A DNA stretch of 64,000 nucleotides from Cytophagales bacterium. GTDB taxonomy: Bacteria; Bacteroidota; Bacteroidia; Cytophagales; Cyclobacteriaceae. Shown here piece by piece: positions 51,101 to 55,405 of the stretch (its first letter is position 1; each line of letters begins with the position of its first letter). The notes below the pieces were generated by a model. It saw nothing but the letters and a program-made list of their open reading frames with translations, was not told where the DNA came from and made no database searches. Location: assembly GCA_003500135.1 (NCBI GenBank), contig DNTA01000310.1:10087-74086 (forward strand), written 5' to 3'. Made by a program: the position numbers and the translations under genes.

Positions 51101-51209
51101 TTTCAGAGGTCAACTTAGTCCGCCTGGTATATATATATATAAAATTCAATTGGAATTTAGTGATGGTCGTAGTAAAACTTTGGTTGGGGATGTTACATTA
51201 GTGAATTGA
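33195..51209 (+). CDS. Giant modular cell-surface adhesin with type IX secretion type-B C-terminal domain
   Basis: A 6,004-residue protein. The start is GTG at 33195 (directly preceded by in-frame TGA), giving a basic n-region (RFRR) and a hydrophobic signal core (VLSLLLFQFSFVTLSF). Two PKD-like domains with IDWGDG motifs occupy about 50-270. A long series of ~80-95-residue Ig/PKD-like modules follows, most with a Cys-Glu/Asp pattern such as ICEDGS near their start and a second Cys near their end. Residues about 2450-5300 hold six ~465-490-residue super-repeats. Two WDFGDG PKD domains (about 5735-5900) precede the gliding-motility-type C-terminal domain (about 5907-6004; VPNAFSP, FNRWGERIFES, GWDGYFRG, PGIYIYKIQLEF). 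No enzyme domain is visible. The size and ending resemble SprB of Flavobacterium, but the repeats differ. Export by the type IX system with the downstream PorP/SprF protein is the likely route. Confidence 0.93.
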   Translation: MAFSDLYRILNIGSRFRRGVLSLLLFQFSFVTLSFSKISVDLKDVEGNTIELAIESGNGDIRHCILPGGDEDLNFLTIQLEFSDGGTPLIVNSYRIDWGDGSPVSTITEHNSNSIEHVYPGTNNAGNPFYELEIMEINESSFSVSRNIQLDRASFLYPEDNNLGPYCGEEGQVTNVEIEFLAFNLSQNLEWEIDWGDGSTAEILTFDDFTGPDPTISHDYTYTLGTYQYFITLTPGNSLNPTCVTSASIAPLQVTFQEEIIPEISTLGNVVEICEDGANVTFQRATSNPPDNIAGSDEIRWTIQNGATTLLEIPYAPLNAQPAATQGSYTGINTEFTYQFLSSEINSGDVVMVTLFEKNACNEVSETYTINVRSLPEINNITTIPDTVTCQTESITIDWDTEANTTYEYLIRDQSSPDPVPGEINNAVSPPFFFSQVTGDYTYWIKATNNAGCNLIEEVDLSVLQDADPVLDIAPVEECGSVTFTVGSNSSNVPAGSTYRYEYSTTNDFSSDVNLIGSTTGATQTFTTTVSNDDSNAETDYFVRLSITTPQGCEYIDDDLNQRITTKYQPKSTPDFEIIAKRVNGVAVDVADQKTFEFCEGDEVTFEALGGSTFGSQFTWSIDGSPEPTSPNTEFTYTVSSNFDLSVSEILDGCTTLTPPVEAVLVNPTPIITVIDQTGNLAFCEDGSTSVTLSATGTDVGQFEWYRFNSGSGLYENTGITGADLTLNEVSKSGVYKVRGTANGCEGELYPAGSGITIEIQPIPLAPDISESGVLEFCESLTNSVELTATQNGGIPLDRIEWWRVGSPDALIETDNNTTNSPDFSSALSSDRLNEFEESGDYYAIAYGTGADECSVVSSMRTVNIKESPDRPGIIPLTNTSICEGSGDVQLQADPATSTSYRWFKENGATDIEITTQTTAVLTLNTNAEGGDYYVIAVGGDGCESTPSTSISVEIDLNPPTPDTPIEVSDKNSKCANESNSIILETNYLGPGTEYRWYKNTVNDPGTATPFNVSFNNPPSVNVTEELVLGDNYFFVQAENQSTECTSSISNSILITLFPEPSQPTISIAGDPEVCAPVAITLDVDEVFTTETYDWYVDGDFLVNTADPELIYNTPGNNQEISVVRISDDGCASSSSEIETISIYALPEDRVVTLTDIDGLICEGSSATILVENSQNNVDYILKEGASVITTVAGAGGDINLNTPLLSTGSYTYTVEASTQTTPACLKVMESSPGNPYSFTVDVAAAPSNVTFSTLTPEVCVNSQAELNVSISGGTAPYTVTYITDLNPTEVIVSSPVADFDITSAPLTNSSIFEIISITDDAGCDYDVSGIAKPVVTVDNPTSITVMPAGPVCYNNDGEVSFEVIGGIGDYTVKFNVNSGPELTVSGPSPLVYGDQPGETALDNLTADATINLISATTSNGCNIPPVAGSAVLQVQDPRFDLTSNLLEGCSYEDFALTVNVSDGDGPYDLIIENNRGLPPINRPGYNNGTPIPVNEIPDSTQTIDFTVSSMVDNGAGCSVRMNTSGDVNIQVNEQPIIPSISITPDPAESCIGETVTLTTIDTEPGYTYEWVDASDNSTVQNDPSPDLVLSGVQNKSYRLRLISSVGCVGELSTAQNVIIYDLPPKPQITDLSGTPLSDQVVCDDENLVIYSTTAQADQYKWFRDGVEVGNGQNYAPVLSGNFTVETISVNNCVSERSDVLNVVINPTPAQPNISVVTPGSGIPEICDDAADANTIVLESNNPGNLADSYEWFKVSDPGTVIAATKTLTLTDESEEGSYQVRIRTADNCLSIYSAPQAVLINPEPAKPNVVTSDPDNAICGDGSTITLTALPNPGIEKYIWYRNGFGEIQNGVSNELVLDNTDVTGDYYVIAEAAGPTFCQSLQSDPTTININPIPGTPSIVLASAADEICEDGSMISLEVQTPFPSDAEDFNWYKTTDLSTVVGTGNRLDLNSVEQSGDFVVTAVGVGPTFCDGNTSTAYSVTVNPLPAPPVINFTSSSGTLDICDNGGTSFVTLTATSPDGNAFDFDWFLDGNPFASGTSEITVNQQIQSGDYTAVGYGIDNTNCPSALSLATTVNIFEIPVAPLISGAASLCAGAENELYVIDNDVTGASFNWNIPAGVDLVIGGESSQSFVIVDLPTAGNYSISATQTLNGCESPVGGIDLNVLDPTVTDGINGPVEICENQTDIEYVVISPTPGSTYSWNVPNGASFSVISQSKISVDFGTAAQAGVSPFIEVVETNLAGCVSAPVNLPVTISELPTAVLSGDATVCFGKSTDLQIELSGAGPWELKYAANSGGPAVTNTISIPDAPTPHIYDLSVSPMVTTNYSLISVTDGSSNNCEAISVSGNAFVEVLPEPALNAGVNQSIAQGSFAALNPVVSGTYTNVQWTSDRPGDGSFNNANLLSPVFTPNVSATGDFLLTIELTDANGFCDPITDQLTITVNPAGTVDAGPDQTICDDGSIALLSATDPPTSGYTDILWESDRPGDGSFSNPLAANPQFQPNPGATGDFILTAKYQDNDGSDGFLPDTEDFLTITVNPLPEVSFDNVDDIIVCEGSGDVDLDLTLTGNGPWTVSYTYNSGSEQSFNVAAGNNNYTFTVPASALGDNVYTLTNITENNGEICDGNVVTGFESVKIIRRALPDVSITSSDVAICDDGSVATITVDLTGIGPWNLTYFDGTNSNVINNITTSSYSFDVSGIPGNTTTYSITNLVENNGASCSNTISGESVDVINNLRPTGVISIPPADATICEGSGTDLNVALTGSGPWEIVYTDGTNDFTFTSTDQNTSQLIPISPSVGSTNYTLTGIRDLTTMCVSVGADLTGNALITVKEGIQVDDLTDRTILQSTTTTFSANAIGDYTKVEWMSDRPGIFTSPGALSTDFTPSETGLYNITFTASDETAICTPPVAKSFVLTVVESADAIVDAGPDGESCQGQPILLAATVGSSYSDEPGDLITWSHDGTGTIGPDPADPTNPAKAEYTPDGAETGAVNFTVQVSDASGVAPDNQGEVTYTIFQTPNASIVSNNQIICNDGSSEATIVISMEGKGPWELTYSDGSTDFTIPVNTATYNLNVMGTPGTTTTYSLVSVSSTSLTNCVNNGLGTSVNITNRELPTAEFQDTTPITLCDDGSQASITLDLTGTGPWTLVWQDDFNAVENTTTINALPFNLNVSGVVGETVTYSIIRVTENNGVSCTNNDLGSLGLGLDIQVTKNRRPTASISGNPVICEIDGTESATLDVALTGVGPFELTYEVNSNQTVLSIPDINPNADPSDPFTVSFDVMPGSVGTFNYTLTEVVDLGVLPNCVSLPGDLSGVSQVTVKPKIIVDPLADRSMMEGGALNLSGTASGSYTKVEWTIDPDEGNFTPPNILNTSFQPLPSQVGAYTVMLTATDESGVCTTPGTSLFTLTINPSDDATLNAGLDETVCEGETINLDAEVGIAYTNEPGDVVTWSTPNGTGTLTQDAGDPSLATYVPDGNESSSVQFIISVEDASGIAEDKSDIVIYTIRPLPGAEFLSNDVSICEDGSIDLTVRFTGTAPWDFKYEKNGAEVVETGIATPTFNITANGSDGTSTYGITEVSNAFNSNGTERTCLVNISGEDVTVTALPLPIVAIVDDNPQIICDDGSNAVIELNITNGIAPWTMAYQEDGIEKTQNIPTANYSWSIPGASGETISYVITGIQDGSAQACRQDLTGLGLEVEITKNKRPTAVMSGTQTICEVDGTEAATLEVELTGYGPFDLTYELNSDLSTIEIPDINPSANPDDPFTTTFEVIPGSTGTFNYSIIGLTDKGVAPPCNSQAGDLSGSALVTVKPRIIVQPLTDRTILQGTDLNLNGVVSGSFTEVLWSIAPDEGLFTPDDNVNTTFTPDPAQTGTFIVTLTATDELSSICNADQQSFTLTINPTEDAVVDAGGPQTVCENENIDLSATIGAAYTDVSWSHNGTGSLVQYAGDPSRATYIPAAGETGIIQFTVEAEDENDIAPDKSDNVLVTINPLPDAEIISGNDIICDNGSTSTITVSLTGTGPWDIEYTDGTDNFTLLDITTPTYSFDVPGKVNEDVTYSLVQVTEKNGPSCVSVITGENVVITKRALPAATILDVDVTELCDDGSLATIAVEFSGNGPWNLTWKENISGVENLVPNITTSNYELKVPGVVGNPAIYSLVSVTENDGVTCSQNITDQDVDITKFNRPTGALSGDQTICEGGTADLDVSLTGTGPWEIIYQEGSVNQTYTANNAVDVIQVTPPVGTISYTLVSVTDLATGCVSVSGDLSGSALVTVKPEIEVQPLTDRTLLQGNTLNLSGTVNGAFTLLEWSIDPAEGSFIPANNLNTTYTPGADQVGNYTVYLKAFDDPSNICSMDEESFTLTINPSGDAVVDAGSPQTTCEDEKINLNATIGVAFTDVFWETNGSGTLVQDIGDPSLATYQPADGETGTIQFTVTASDLNGIAPTTSDNVPVTINKLPTAEITSPDRLICDDGSTTTITVSMTGAGPWDITYNDGTSDIPISDITTRNYDITVPGISGAVTYTLISVVEKNGAVCIGNIVNDNEVTVTTRELPTAKILSVDNSELCDDGSQATIQVELTGTGPWDLTWQDNVNGVNNLITDINSSPYDLVVPGIAGQTVTYSIVRVVEKNGVNCPVDITGQEVDITKNFRPTGVLTGSATICENGSTILGLTLTGTGPWDVIYTDGSNAFSETLNNADAELTVTPDVGATTFSLVNITDQGTGCTSVAGDLSGTPLLNVKSEITVTPLPDRNVLQGFSIDFVGEANGAYTLIEWESDRPGVFSSPNSLSTTFTPQGDQTGDYMITFRALDDPSNICSADETSFTLTITPTDDAVVFAGEDQTVCEGEVVDLKAIIGAVYTDISWTVISGAGSVIGDGVEPNNATYQPSGGETGIVQIRVTATDVNGVAPDKSDDLLITINPTPTVEIITGDRIICDDGSEATITLGLTGNGPWDVVYNDGLTDITITDITNPTHSFQVTGRAGETVNYTIVSVTSKDEANCAGGALGTGVNITRNNLPEAQITSGDVVLCNDGSTAEIVVALTGTGPWDLIWSDGVGSNFISGITSSPYSFFVPGIAGEDVTYSITGIFENDGTSCFSTVSDQEVIVSRNERPTAAISGSTTLCEGENALLDFQLTGVGPWEIEFSDGINTTDFITTVASFQQTYEVTPSVGFTNYSLINLIDLGTGCDSQTGDLTGTALVEVNPAITVDVGSDKTILANQSTLISAIAAGGFNDIEWTSTGNGTFSPDNLLNTTYSPEPEETGTFVIRLTARDLANVCTPEFDELTLNVIPIDAANVFAGTGYTICEGSLAPLNASIGSAYEEVTWSGGSGIFDNPNASLTTYTPASGELGNITLTITATDNDGIFAEKSDQIVIEVLQAPFIVAGDKQITCQGSAVHLNASLTGNNTDIQWTTDGIGSFSNSSGLTTFYIPTTDETGPVTMTVTANDPLSLCQAVSDELVVTFQQEISVTVSEELTLCQGSSVSLQPEVQGENVEYEWSSSGNGSFDDVNSKDVIHTPSEDEIGRFNLFITVSDPTGICEPVTNFFTINVLPKIEADYPELLEVCQGNSIRIDGNVVGTYSSLNWSTNSNGIFSDPVSATTTYTPDEEATGEHILTLSIEDGSGLCDQVEIQVAVDIKPEVVVYAGEDKSSIQREPVVLNDAIVSGDYSNLTWTSSGSGSFNDPNALNTTYQPGEDETGQIALQLTATDESGLCSSASDIVIIDIAPFTPIPEFEVNPDTPAEGCAPLRVSFNNNTEFGFELGYRWDFGDGIGTSTEREPTYTYIEPGVYTVKLTASNEIGTEASVVKEDMIIVHPDPVPLFELEEELVFYPSPVKIMNLSRGATEFIWDFGDGTSSNLEEPEHIYEQEGIYDITLTVKNEFGCEEKVTITGAVEVKEGGDVKVPNAFSPDPSGPSGGSVINGNPNNDIFIPVFEGVSKFNMQIFNRWGERIFESFDQKTGWDGYFRGQLSPPGIYIYKIQLEFSDGRSKTLVGDVTLVN
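40542..49091 (+). repeat. Six tandem ~1.4-kb super-repeats within the adhesin gene
   Basis: Anchored on the VDAG/VFAG-type motif followed by TVCEG, units begin at 40542, 41967, 43446, 44916, 46311 and 47703, and the next anchor is at 49092. Periods are 1425, 1479, 1470, 1395, 1392 and 1389 bp, all multiples of three. Each unit has about five modules in fixed order: VDAG module, ICDDGS module, a second CDDGS module, an RPT-x-SG-TICE module, and a PLTDR-LQG module. The last three units have almost equal length, suggesting they arose most recently. Confidence 0.85.
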
Positions 51210-51216
51210 TGAAATT

Positions 51217-52263
51217 ATGGAGGTAAAAAAAGTACTCGTTATAATCTTTATATTGATCTCTGGGACCATTCATGCTCAAGATGCTTTGTTTACTCAATTT
51301 ACAGCTATACCTATGTATCTTAATCCAGGCTTAACCGGTTCAACCTTAGAATACAGAGCTTCCATGATCTCCAGAGTCCAATGGCCTGGGGCAGCTACTA
51401 AACCTTTTTTTACCAATGCGATAGGTTTTGATTATAATAATAACAACCTGAATAGCGGTTTTGGTGCATTGATTACAACTGATATGGCAGGGGAATCCAG
51501 ATATAGATCTACCACAGCTAACCTACTGTATTCATTTCGAATAGCAACGAAAAAAGGTTGGATAATAAGACCAGGACTTAATTTTGGGGTTGGCGTACGT
51601 GATATACAATTCGATAATCTTGTGTTTGGAAATCAATTAAATCTCCGCGGTCAGAATGATCAAGTTATTACGGATGATACATATGTGGACGCCGATGAGA
51701 GAGTTAGTTATTTTGATTTTGGAACAGGAGCGGTAATGTATAATCAAAAGGTTTGGTTTGGAGGCGCTATATTTCATCTTAATCAACCTAATATTTCGAT
51801 GGTGGAAGGTGACGATCAATTACCACTTAGGTGGACTTTGCATGGGGGTATAACCTTTCCATTATATAATACAATGAGAAAAGATAAAACAATTCCTGAG
51901 TTGGCGCCGACTTTTCTATATCAAAACCAGGGTAAATTTGATCAATTAGATGTTGGTCTTTACGTATATTATGCGTCTTTTCAATTTGGTCTGTGGTATA
52001 GGGGCTTACCTGTTGCAGAAAAAGAATCGGCTTATTCTGATGCTTTGAGTTTCCTATTCGGATACAATTCTGAACAATTTGATTTTTCTTACAGCTATGA
52101 TTTCATAACGGGAGATCTAAGGGGTAATACTGGAGGGGCACACGAATTATCAGTTCGTTTTAAATTTTATGCGAATGCAAAAAGAAAACCTAGAAAAAGT
52201 GACTATAATGACATTAACAAACCACCTCCTTTCTTAAAACAATCATTCGATAAAAAATATTAA
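51217..52263 (+). CDS. PorP/SprF-family type IX secretion outer-membrane protein
   Basis: 348 residues with a signal peptide (to HAQ) and the classic family start DALFTQFTAIPMYLNPGLTGS. The rest is a beta-barrel with alternating strands and many aromatic/Gly positions, ending in a basic tail. Members pair with individual type-B cargo proteins, as SprF does with SprB in Flavobacterium johnsoniae. It begins 7 bp after the adhesin stop, which supports a dedicated adhesin-translocation partner. Base composition is AT-richer than that of the adhesin. Confidence 0.93.
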   Translation: MEVKKVLVIIFILISGTIHAQDALFTQFTAIPMYLNPGLTGSTLEYRASMISRVQWPGAATKPFFTNAIGFDYNNNNLNSGFGALITTDMAGESRYRSTTANLLYSFRIATKKGWIIRPGLNFGVGVRDIQFDNLVFGNQLNLRGQNDQVITDDTYVDADERVSYFDFGTGAVMYNQKVWFGGAIFHLNQPNISMVEGDDQLPLRWTLHGGITFPLYNTMRKDKTIPELAPTFLYQNQGKFDQLDVGLYVYYASFQFGLWYRGLPVAEKESAYSDALSFLFGYNSEQFDFSYSYDFITGDLRGNTGGAHELSVRFKFYANAKRKPRKSDYNDINKPPPFLKQSFDKKY

Positions 52264-52465
52264 TACCATGGAATTAATGATACATAAATTAATTCGCGCT
52301 AAAAATCACCGAATACACACAACTCAACCGCCCGATGCACTACTTCGGATTCGCTACCATTTTCAATTGCTCCCGGTCAAAATATTATAAAAATGCTGAT
52401 TTGTTCCACTTATACACCGAGTATCCAGCTTGAGCTAAAAAACACTCGCTATCATAACAATTATC

Positions 52466-52722
52466 TTTAGTGAAGAAATTATTTATTACGGCAAACCTCT
52501 GTATTGCGTACTTTTAGCGCCACACAAACCCAATAAATCGTTATGAAGAAAACCTGGATTTTATCTATTGCAATTTTTTTATGCTTTTTTGCCTGTGAAC
52601 AAAAGCAAGACCAAAGCAGTCAAAGCCAACAGAATGCTACTCCGCCCGATTCGCTGTTGGGTACTTTTTGGGATTACAGCCTGCCCATCGAGGAGCGGCT
52701 TGATCTATTAATTGATACTTTA
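52466..52722 (+). repeat. Right direct repeat: promoter and 5' end of the intact GH3 gene
   Basis: This is the counterpart of 32299-32560 (see that entry). It covers the upstream region from TTTAGTG and codons 1-60 of the GH3 gene. The preceding ~200 bases (52264-52465) contain no gene and do not match the left side. The two copies are 20.2 kb apart in the same orientation, and the DNA between them carries only the adhesin and its PorP/SprF partner as recognisable genes. Confidence 0.92.
52482..52516 (+). promoter_or_regulatory. Possible promoter of the GH3 gene
   Basis: TTTA (52482-52485) and TACTTTTA (52509-52516) are separated by 23 bp and resemble the Bacteroidota -33/-7 pair (TTTG, TAnnTTTG) with one mismatch each. 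The leader to the ATG at 52543 would be about 20 bases. Both elements are conserved in the left copy (32320-32354). Confidence 0.35.
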
Positions 52723-54768
52723 TCGCTTGAAGAAAAGATGTCGCTCATGCTGTACAACAGCCCGGCGATAGAGCGGTTAGGCATACCGGCCTACAATTGG
52801 TGGAATGAGGCCTTGCACGGTGTGGCGCGCGCCGGAAAGGCTACAGTATTTCCACAAGCCATAGGCCTGGGCGCCACTTTCGATCCCAACCTGATCAATG
52901 AAGTGGCCACAGCCATTTCTGACGAAGGAAGGGCCAAGTACAATGCGGCCTTGTCGATTGACAACCGCCTTCAGTACATGGGGGTGAGTTATTGGTCGCC
53001 AAATGTCAACATTTTCCGTGATCCGCGTTGGGGTCGCGGACATGAAACCTACGGCGAAGACCCGTTCCTTAGCGGTACCATCGGCAGTGCATTTGTCAGG
53101 GGTCTGCAAGGAGATCATCCAAAATACCTCAAAGCGGCGGCTTGTGCCAAGCACTATGCCGTCCACAGTGGTCCGGAAGGGTTGCGACATGAGTTCAATG
53201 CCGTACCGCCACGAAAAGATTTTGCCGAAACGTATTTGCCGGCCTTTGAGATGTTGGTAAAAAACGCCGACGTGGAGGCCGTGATGTGTGCTTACAACCG
53301 GACGTATGGCCTTCCTTGTTGTGGAAGTGGACTTCTACTTCAGGACATTTTAAGAAACCGGTGGGGTTTTGATGGTCATATCGTATCTGACTGTTGGGCC
53401 CTGGTCGACTTTCATGAAAACCATAAGATAACCGCTACGCCGGAAGAGTCAGCCGCTATGGCGCTTAAAGCCGGGGTGAATGTCAATTGCGGAACGGTAT
53501 ACCAGCACCTGATGGATGCCTTTGAGCAGGGGATGATCGACGAAGAAATGATTGACCGGGAGCTGCGCTATCTGATGCGAAGCCGTTTTAAACTCGGTAT
53601 GTTCGATCCCCTGGAGATGAACCCATACAACGACATATCCCTGGATGTAATTGGCAGTGATGCCCATAAGGAAATGGCCCGCAAAGCCGCCCAAAAATCA
53701 ATCGTATTGCTCAAAAATGATGGTGTGCTGCCATTGCGTAAAGATTTGAAGGACCTGCAGGTGGGGGTACATGGCAATGACGCCCAGGTAATGTATGGCA
53801 ACTACTTCGGTCAAAGTGAAAATGCGGTCACCATTATGGAAGGAATTACAAGGAAAGTACACCCCGGAACGCGCATGGAGTTTCGGCAAGGGGTATTGCT
53901 TGACCGGCCCAACGTAAATCCGATTGACTGGAGCGCCAGTGTTACCAGTACGGCCGATGCAGTGATTGCCGTAATGGGCATTTCTAATTTGCTGGAAGGA
54001 GAGGAAGGCGAGTCGATTGCTTCAACTCTGAAAGGTGACCGCCAGGAAATCCAATTACCCCAAAACCAGATCGATTATATTAAAAAGCTTCGTTTAGCCG
54101 GTGACAAACCCCTCGTATTAATTCTGACGGGTGGAAGCCCCATCGATATATCAGAGGTGGAAGGTTTGGTAGATGCTATCTTATTTGTGTGGTATCCGGG
54201 TGAACAGGGGGGCAATGCCGTAGCCGATGTGCTGTTTGGGGATGTGAACCCTTCCGGCCGCTTACCCATTACTTTTCCAAGTTCATTAGATCAACTTCCA
54301 CCATATGAAGATTATTCCATGGAAGGCCGCACCTATAAATACATGACCGAAACACCTCTATACCCATTTGGTTTTGGCCTTAGTTACACACAGTTTAGTT
54401 ATGATAAAGTTGAACTGGATGGTGAAGCTACGAAAGATGCTTCAATCAAGACTAAAGTGACGGTGAAAAACACGGGTGATAAAGAAGGCGAAGAGGTGGT
54501 TCAGTTGTATTTAACGGATCTTGAGAGCTCAATACGGATGCCGCGCTATTCTTTAGTGGGCTTTAAAAGGGTTATGCTGAAGTCCGGTGAATCAACAACC
54601 CTTGAATTTGAAGTCAGTCCCGGTCATTTTTACGTAATCGACGAAAATGGTGAGAAAATCTTTGAGCCCGGTAAATTCCGCTTAACAGCTGCAGGAGCGA
54701 GTCCGTCTGACGCCAATAATAGCTTAGGGGCTGCTGAACCGGTAACTTTGGATTTTGAATTGGATTAA
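52543..54768 (+). CDS. GH3 beta-xylosidase/beta-glucosidase-type lipoprotein
   Basis: 741 residues: lipobox (CFFAC, Cys18), Gln/Ser-rich linker, GH3 N-terminal barrel (about 50-360), C-terminal sandwich (about 385-600), and Fn3-like domain (about 640-710). WWNEALHGVARAGKATVFPQ and YWSPNVNIFRDPRWGRGHET are characteristic of the GH3 branch with beta-xylosidase and alpha-arabinofuranosidase members, distinct from the two BglX-type enzymes earlier in the window. The predicted nucleophile is D283 in VSDCWA. Its 5' end is duplicated at 32381. A good terminator follows 20 bp after the stop, so it is a single-gene unit. No SusCD pair is adjacent. Confidence 0.93.
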   Translation: MKKTWILSIAIFLCFFACEQKQDQSSQSQQNATPPDSLLGTFWDYSLPIEERLDLLIDTLSLEEKMSLMLYNSPAIERLGIPAYNWWNEALHGVARAGKATVFPQAIGLGATFDPNLINEVATAISDEGRAKYNAALSIDNRLQYMGVSYWSPNVNIFRDPRWGRGHETYGEDPFLSGTIGSAFVRGLQGDHPKYLKAAACAKHYAVHSGPEGLRHEFNAVPPRKDFAETYLPAFEMLVKNADVEAVMCAYNRTYGLPCCGSGLLLQDILRNRWGFDGHIVSDCWALVDFHENHKITATPEESAAMALKAGVNVNCGTVYQHLMDAFEQGMIDEEMIDRELRYLMRSRFKLGMFDPLEMNPYNDISLDVIGSDAHKEMARKAAQKSIVLLKNDGVLPLRKDLKDLQVGVHGNDAQVMYGNYFGQSENAVTIMEGITRKVHPGTRMEFRQGVLLDRPNVNPIDWSASVTSTADAVIAVMGISNLLEGEEGESIASTLKGDRQEIQLPQNQIDYIKKLRLAGDKPLVLILTGGSPIDISEVEGLVDAILFVWYPGEQGGNAVADVLFGDVNPSGRLPITFPSSLDQLPPYEDYSMEGRTYKYMTETPLYPFGFGLSYTQFSYDKVELDGEATKDASIKTKVTVKNTGDKEGEEVVQLYLTDLESSIRMPRYSLVGFKRVMLKSGESTTLEFEVSPGHFYVIDENGEKIFEPGKFRLTAAGASPSDANNSLGAAEPVTLDFELD

Positions 54769-54787
54769 ATTCCGGTATAGACAATAG

Positions 54788-54824
54788 AAAAAGCTGCTTT
54801 ATATTATTTAAAGCAGCTTTTTTT
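54788..54824 (+). terminator. Rho-independent terminator after the GH3 gene
   Basis: AAAAAGCTGCTTT (54788-54800) pairs with AAAGCAGCTTTTT (54810-54822) around a 9-base loop, and the T run continues to 54824. The A-rich 5' side also allows it to function on the opposite strand. Confidence 0.85.
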
Positions 54825-54914
54825 ATGGGTAACACAAAAATAATGGACGCTAGATGTACCAAAAAAAAGATCCTTCGTTTAAATATTGATATCAACTACA
54901 AAACTCTTACCGTC

Positions 54915-55280
54915 ATGACGTACTTCGAAAGGGCCAGGGATTTTCAGGCCATGCAGGACAACAACCAGGTGATGGAGGCATTTGAAAAATATTATGCTGA
55001 CAATTGCATCATTACCGAAATGCCCACCAGGGAAAAACGCGAGGGCAAAGATGCCCAAAGAAAGGCCATCGAAGAATGGTTTGAATTGGTGGAGGAACTG
55101 CACGACAGTGGCGTCAGGTCTATCACCGCTGACGAAGAAAATGCCATTACCTGCTGTGAAGTATGGTACGATGCTACCTACAAAGGAATGGGCAGGTCCA
55201 AAATGGAGGAAGTGGCCATACAAAAGTGGGAAGGTGATAAAATCATAGAAGAACGTTTTTACTACCACAGTCCCGGCTAA
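54915..55280 (+). CDS. SnoaL-like / NTF2-fold protein
   Basis: 121 residues from the ATG at 54915; an upstream in-frame ATG at 54825 is rejected because it abuts the terminator and adds a non-homologous leader. The layout is that of SnoaL-like NTF2-fold proteins: helices with MEAFEKYYADNCIITEMPTR, then WFELVEELH, and a curved sheet ending EEVAIQKWEGDKIIEERFYYH. Members include small-molecule isomerases, hydrolases and binding proteins; no activity can be assigned. It stands alone between two terminators. Confidence 0.8.
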   Translation: MTYFERARDFQAMQDNNQVMEAFEKYYADNCIITEMPTREKREGKDAQRKAIEEWFELVEELHDSGVRSITADEENAITCCEVWYDATYKGMGRSKMEEVAIQKWEGDKIIEERFYYHSPG

Positions 55281-55300
55281 GAAACCATCACTATTCAAAT

Positions 55301-55333
55301 TCAGGCAGTAAAAAATGCTGCCTGATGGTTTTT
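55301..55333 (+). terminator. Probable intrinsic terminator after the SnoaL-like gene
   Basis: TCAGGCAG (55301-55308) and CTGCCTGA (55318-55325) form an 8-bp stem with a 9-base loop, followed by TGG and five T residues. The T run is offset by three bases, so efficiency is uncertain. Confidence 0.6.
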
Positions 55334-55405
55334 CAGATATCAATACTATCCGCCATGCCTTTTACAATTTTTCATTAGTATTGAATTTGAAGACAATTAA
55401 CATTT

